Below, piece by piece: positions 4,990 through 7,553 of a stretch of 7,553 bases of DNA (positions are counted from its first letter, which is position 1; every line of letters starts with the position of its first letter). Where the stretch lies: the NCBI GenBank assembly GCA_017440425.1, contig JAFSHJ010000086.1, positions 1 through 7,553 of the forward strand, read 5' to 3'. A program made the translations under genes and the position numbers. This stretch comes from Oscillospiraceae bacterium (GTDB taxonomy: Bacteria; Bacillota; Clostridia; Oscillospirales; Ruminococcaceae). Below the pieces are notes generated by a model that made no database searches, was not told where the DNA came from, and saw only the letters and a program-made list of their open reading frames with translations.

Positions 4990-6321
4990 ATGGATAAATT
5001 ACTTGAAAAAGTCTATGCCATGACACCTGCAGAAACAGAAGAATGTGCCAAACATCTTATGGTTGGCGGCGGTAGCCCCGGCCCGACCCTCATCGGTGGT
5101 AAAGGCATTTATGTTACCGATCATTCCGGCAAAACCTACATCGACTGTACTTCCCAGAGCTGGGCTCTCTATCTTGGATATGCTAATGAAGAGATCCGTG
5201 AGATCGTTCATGAGCACATGGGCCAGATGTCCCACATCCATCAGGGCTTCAACACTCAGGTAAGATATGCTCTCGCAAGAAAGCTTGCTGAGCTTGCACC
5301 TCCCAACCTCAACAGAGTATCCTTCACCGCTTCTTCCGGTCTCGCAATTGAAGCTGCTATCAAGCTCGCTCTCAAGAACGTTCCCGGTTCCAGAAAGGTT
5401 ATCTGCCTTGATGAAGCTTATCACGGAAACTCCCTCACCACAGCTGCTGCTTCTTGGACCTCCACACAGGCTAAGGGCGAGTTCACCGGTGTTAAATCCT
5501 TCGTAAACGGCCTCAACGATATCTTCGTAAGAGTTCCCAACCCCTACACCTATCAGTGGAATAGAACTGATGATCCCGAAGATTGCATCGACTACTGCCT
5601 GTGGGCAATGGAAAATGCTATCCAGAGAGAAGTTGTTGGACAGGTTGCTGCTATTCTCGTAGAGCCCATCCAGGCTTCCGGCGGACAGATCATCCTCCCG
5701 AAGAGATATCTCCAGGGCGTAAGAGCACTTGCTGACAAGTACGGCTGCCTCCTCATCTTCGATGAGATCCAGACATACTGCCGCATCGGTGAGTGGTTCG
5801 CATACGGTTACTATGATGTAGAGCCCGATATCATCTGCCTCGGTAAGGCTATCGGCGGCGGCTTCCCCATGGCTGCTAACATCATCCACGACAGACTCAT
5901 CGGCTTCTCCATGAACGCTGAAGAGCTCCACACCTTCGCTAACAACTCCGTTTCTCAGATCGCTGCTCTCAAGCAGATCGAGATCATCGAGAGAGACAAC
6001 CTCCTCGAGAACACCAGAAACGTTGGTAAGATCCTTGGCGATGGCGTTAAGTCCATGATGAGCGCATATCCCGAAATCGGTGATGTACGTCAGGCTGGTC
6101 TCCACATCGGTATTGAAATGGTTGCTGACAGACAGACCAAGGTTGCACATCAGGGCGCTACCAAGATCAGAGCTATCGGTCTTGAAAACGGCATTATCCT
6201 CGGTACTGCCGGCTACAGAAAGAACATCCTCAAAATTAAACCGCCCCTCATCACAACTGCTGAAGAGGCTGCTGAGATCCTCAACCGTTGGGAAGCTTCC
6301 CTTAAGGCTGCTCTCAGATAA
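4990..6321 (+). CDS. Class III PLP-dependent aminotransferase, substrate unknown
   Basis: A full-length (443 aa) fold-type I enzyme of the class III (omega-)aminotransferase family, cytoplasmic. Motifs in order: the PLP-phosphate loop region FTASSGLAIEAAIKLA (112-127), YHG (144-146) that stacks on the cofactor, VEPIQASGG (224-232), IFDEIQ (256-261) with Asp258 as the probable partner of the PLP ring nitrogen, and LGKAIGGGFP (284-293) with Lys286 as the Schiff-base lysine. IKPPL (416-420) is the usual C-terminal block. The loop is unusual, SSGLA where most relatives have SG(T/S)EA. Relatives act on GABA, beta-alanine, taurine, ornithine or other terminal amines, and some are amino acid racemases, so substrate and even reaction class stay open. 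The codons are strongly biased (CTC, ATC, TCC, AGA), as in highly expressed genes. It is followed after 75 nt by the reductase and is divergent from the AraC regulator. Confidence 0.93.
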   Translation: MDKLLEKVYAMTPAETEECAKHLMVGGGSPGPTLIGGKGIYVTDHSGKTYIDCTSQSWALYLGYANEEIREIVHEHMGQMSHIHQGFNTQVRYALARKLAELAPPNLNRVSFTASSGLAIEAAIKLALKNVPGSRKVICLDEAYHGNSLTTAAASWTSTQAKGEFTGVKSFVNGLNDIFVRVPNPYTYQWNRTDDPEDCIDYCLWAMENAIQREVVGQVAAILVEPIQASGGQIILPKRYLQGVRALADKYGCLLIFDEIQTYCRIGEWFAYGYYDVEPDIICLGKAIGGGFPMAANIIHDRLIGFSMNAEELHTFANNSVSQIAALKQIEIIERDNLLENTRNVGKILGDGVKSMMSAYPEIGDVRQAGLHIGIEMVADRQTKVAHQGATKIRAIGLENGIILGTAGYRKNILKIKPPLITTAEEAAEILNRWEASLKAALR

Positions 6322-6341
6322 TTTGAGCTTATAAAAAATAC

Positions 6342-6377
6342 GATGCCACTCATAATTATGCGTGGCATCTATTTTTA
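6342..6377 (+). terminator. Intercistronic terminator-like hairpin between aminotransferase and reductase
   Basis: GATGCCAC (6342-6349) pairs perfectly with GTGGCATC (6362-6369). The 12-nt loop contains the self-complementary CATAATTATG. TATTTTTA follows, and an A-rich stretch (6332-6340) precedes, so it could work in both directions. No promoter fits in the 19 nt between it and the next gene, so it probably acts as a partial terminator or as a 3' stabiliser within one operon. Confidence 0.7.
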
Positions 6378-6396
6378 AGAAAAGGAGATAATAAAA

Positions 6397-7173
6397 ATGT
6401 TTGAAATATCCCTTAAGGGCCAGACCGCTCTTATCACAGGTTCCGCAAGAGGCATCGGCGCTGAGATCGCTCGCCAGATGGCTAAAGCAGGCGCTAACAT
6501 TGTTATCAACTACATTCCCGTTCCTGCAGACCTGGAAGCTTATCCCGCACTTCTCGAAGAACTCAAAGGCTATGGCGTAGACGCTATTGCTTGCGAAGCT
6601 GACGTTTCCAACGAAGATCAGGTTAAGAGCATGGTTGCTGCTGCTAACGAGAAATTCGGCGGCGTAGATATCCTCGTAAACAACGCAGGTATCACTCCCG
6701 TTTCCGCATTCGAAGAAATGCCCACAGCTCTTTGGAAGAAGTGCATAGGCATCATGGCTGACGGTCCCTTCTATTGCACAAGAGAAGTTCTTCCCTATAT
6801 GCTGGAGAAGAAATGCGGCAAGATCCTCATGATCACCACCAACTGCACAGTTAACGGCGGCGGCGGTTCCGTTGGTTATCCTGCAGCTAAGAGCGCTGCT
6901 GAGGGTATCGTAAGAACTCTCGTTAACGCTTACGCTGATAAGGGCATCCGTGCCAACATCATCCAGCCCGCAGTTATCGATACCGACCTCTTCCGTCAGA
7001 GATACAGCACCGATGAAGCTGTTGCTGAATACGGCAAAAAGCAGCCCGTTGGTCATGTTGGTAAGCCCGTTGATATCGCAAACGCAGCAGTATTCCTTTG
7101 CTCCGATAAAGCTGAGTACATCTGCGGTGCAACTCTCCCCGTTGACGGTGCAAGAACCTACTACAAGAAATAA
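6397..7173 (+). CDS. Short-chain dehydrogenase/reductase with atypical catalytic tetrad
   Basis: A classical-length SDR (258 aa) with a Rossmann fold, resembling FabG-type oxidoreductases that interconvert a carbonyl and an alcohol with NAD(P)H. TGSARGIG (14-21) is the dinucleotide-binding glycine motif; its arginine hints at NADP(H). NNAG (95-98) and YPAAK (Tyr161, Lys165) are intact. Two tetrad positions differ: the serine 13 residues before the tyrosine is Thr148, and the usual helix asparagine (the N of VNxxG) aligns with Met120. The loop after strand 2, with VPADLEAYPALL, looks longer than usual. The ATG has AAGGAG 9 nt upstream. It follows the aminotransferase with the same biased codon use and probably shares its promoter by read-through. 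The context suggests it acts on the carbonyl product of the aminotransferase; the substrate is unknown. Confidence 0.93.
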   Translation: MFEISLKGQTALITGSARGIGAEIARQMAKAGANIVINYIPVPADLEAYPALLEELKGYGVDAIACEADVSNEDQVKSMVAAANEKFGGVDILVNNAGITPVSAFEEMPTALWKKCIGIMADGPFYCTREVLPYMLEKKCGKILMITTNCTVNGGGGSVGYPAAKSAAEGIVRTLVNAYADKGIRANIIQPAVIDTDLFRQRYSTDEAVAEYGKKQPVGHVGKPVDIANAAVFLCSDKAEYICGATLPVDGARTYYKK

Positions 7174-7189
7174 TTTATTCCAAACAGAT

Positions 7190-7226
7190 ACAGCCGTTGG
7201 ATTTGATTCCGACGGCTGTTTTTTAT
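7190..7226 (+). terminator. Rho-independent terminator after the reductase gene
   Basis: ACAGCCGT (7190-7197) pairs with ACGGCTGT (7212-7219). The stem extends inward by TGG/CCG (one G-T pair), leaving an 8-nt loop, and is followed by TTTTTTATT. It lies 16 nt past the stop codon and ends the aminotransferase-reductase unit. Confidence 0.93.
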
Positions 7227-7255
7227 TACACAAACAGTAAAAGGGGAGAGGAAAC

Positions 7256-7287
7256 AACAACAGCCGCCCGGGTTTTCGGACGGCTGT
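7256..7287 (-). terminator. Terminator of the hppA gene, convergent with the reductase terminator
   Basis: ACAGCCGCCCG (7260-7270) and CGGACGGCTGT (7277-7287) form an 11-bp stem with one C-A mismatch and a 6-nt loop. It lies 19 nt past the hppA stop. On the minus strand the tail is TTGTTGTTTCC, an interrupted T-tract. The outer arms ACAGCCG/CGGCTGT are the same as in the neighbouring terminator. Confidence 0.7.
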
Positions 7288-7306
7288 AACTTTATTGTCT
7301 GTGTTA

Positions 7307-7553
7307 TCAGAGAATGTTGGTCAGGTTGAATGCAATGATCAAACCGGAGAATACAATGGAAACAACGGAGCAAAGCTTGATGAGAATGTTGAGGGAGGGG
7401 CCGGCTGTATCCTTGAGAGGATCGCCTACTGTGTCACCTACAACAGCAGCCTTGTGCTGCTTGGAGCCCTTGCCGCCGTGGTTGCCTCTTTCAATGTATT
7501 TCTTGGCATTGTCCCAGGCACCGCCGGTGTTGGACATAAATATTGCCATAGCA
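7307..7553 (-). CDS. hppA: Membrane pyrophosphatase (ion-pumping), C-terminal end (5' end beyond right edge)
   Basis: The last 81 codons of a membrane-integral pyrophosphatase, which couples PPi hydrolysis to export of protons and/or sodium ions. MSNTGGAWDNAKKYIERG and GDTVGDPLKDTAGPSLNILI are the highly conserved C-terminal hydrolytic-centre blocks, with the spaced aspartates and lysines that bind Mg-PPi in the family. A final hydrophobic helix (SVVSIVFSGLIIAFNL) ends the protein. The frame is open to the window edge; the first methionine, at 7549, is internal. The residues that distinguish K+-dependent from K+-independent and Na+ from H+ types lie upstream, outside the window, so the pumped ion cannot be named. 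The gene faces the reductase tail to tail, with terminators between, and is functionally separate. Confidence 0.95.
   Translation of the reverse strand, partial: AMAIFMSNTGGAWDNAKKYIERGNHGGKGSKQHKAAVVGDTVGDPLKDTAGPSLNILIKLCSVVSIVFSGLIIAFNLTNIL

Noticed and set aside
4999..7260. A 753-codon open frame on the minus strand, antisense to the aminotransferase and reductase genes.
   Set aside because: It lies wholly opposite two well-supported enzymes. It arises because their biased codons rarely give stop triplets in that antisense frame. Its translation shows no family motif and it has no ribosome binding site at its start.

Overview
The window looks like chromosomal DNA from an anaerobic, low-to-mid GC Firmicute, probably class Clostridia and possibly Oscillospirales. 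This is inferred from strong AGGAGG-type ribosome binding sites, textbook TTGACA/TATAAT promoters, AGA-rich arginine codons in the metabolic genes, a membrane pyrophosphatase, a PaaK-type aryl-acid:CoA ligase paired with an ACT-domain protein, and a small ferredoxin:thioredoxin-reductase-like protein. I see no phage, IS, CRISPR, tRNA or rRNA sequence.

Layout. At the left edge (1-688, minus) is the N-terminal half of an NCS2 uracil/xanthine permease with its own promoter near 766-795. A rho-independent terminator (866-902) separates it from a two-gene minus-strand unit, paaK (1369-2670) then a tandem-ACT protein (919-1353). This unit fits arylacetate or arylpyruvate metabolism with amino-acid sensing. 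Next is a compact minus-strand cluster: an AraC-type regulator (start reassigned to GTG at 4653), an AlkD-like DNA glycosylase (3054-3776), and a 65-residue protein related to the catalytic chain of ferredoxin:thioredoxin reductase (2852-3049). Gaps in the cluster are 19 and 4 nt.

Divergent from the AraC gene, across about 336 bp of AT-rich DNA, is a plus-strand pair: a class III PLP-dependent aminotransferase (4990-6321) and a short-chain dehydrogenase/reductase (6397-7173). The pair is driven by a perfect TTGACA-N17-TATAAT promoter and has a terminator-like hairpin between its genes. At the right edge (7307-7553, minus) is the C-terminus of a membrane pyrophosphatase (hppA). It converges on the reductase gene across two terminators with the same stem arms.

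How the genes may work together. The aminotransferase and reductase could act in sequence, converting an amine to a carbonyl compound and then to an alcohol, or the reverse. Their substrate cannot be read from the sequence. The reductase lacks two residues of the classical SDR catalytic tetrad and the aminotransferase has an altered PLP-phosphate loop, so this pair is the most unusual enzymology here. The AraC-AlkD-FTR-like cluster is the most unusual gene grouping: a sensor, a base-excision enzyme and a small Cys-rich redox protein, apparently co-transcribed.
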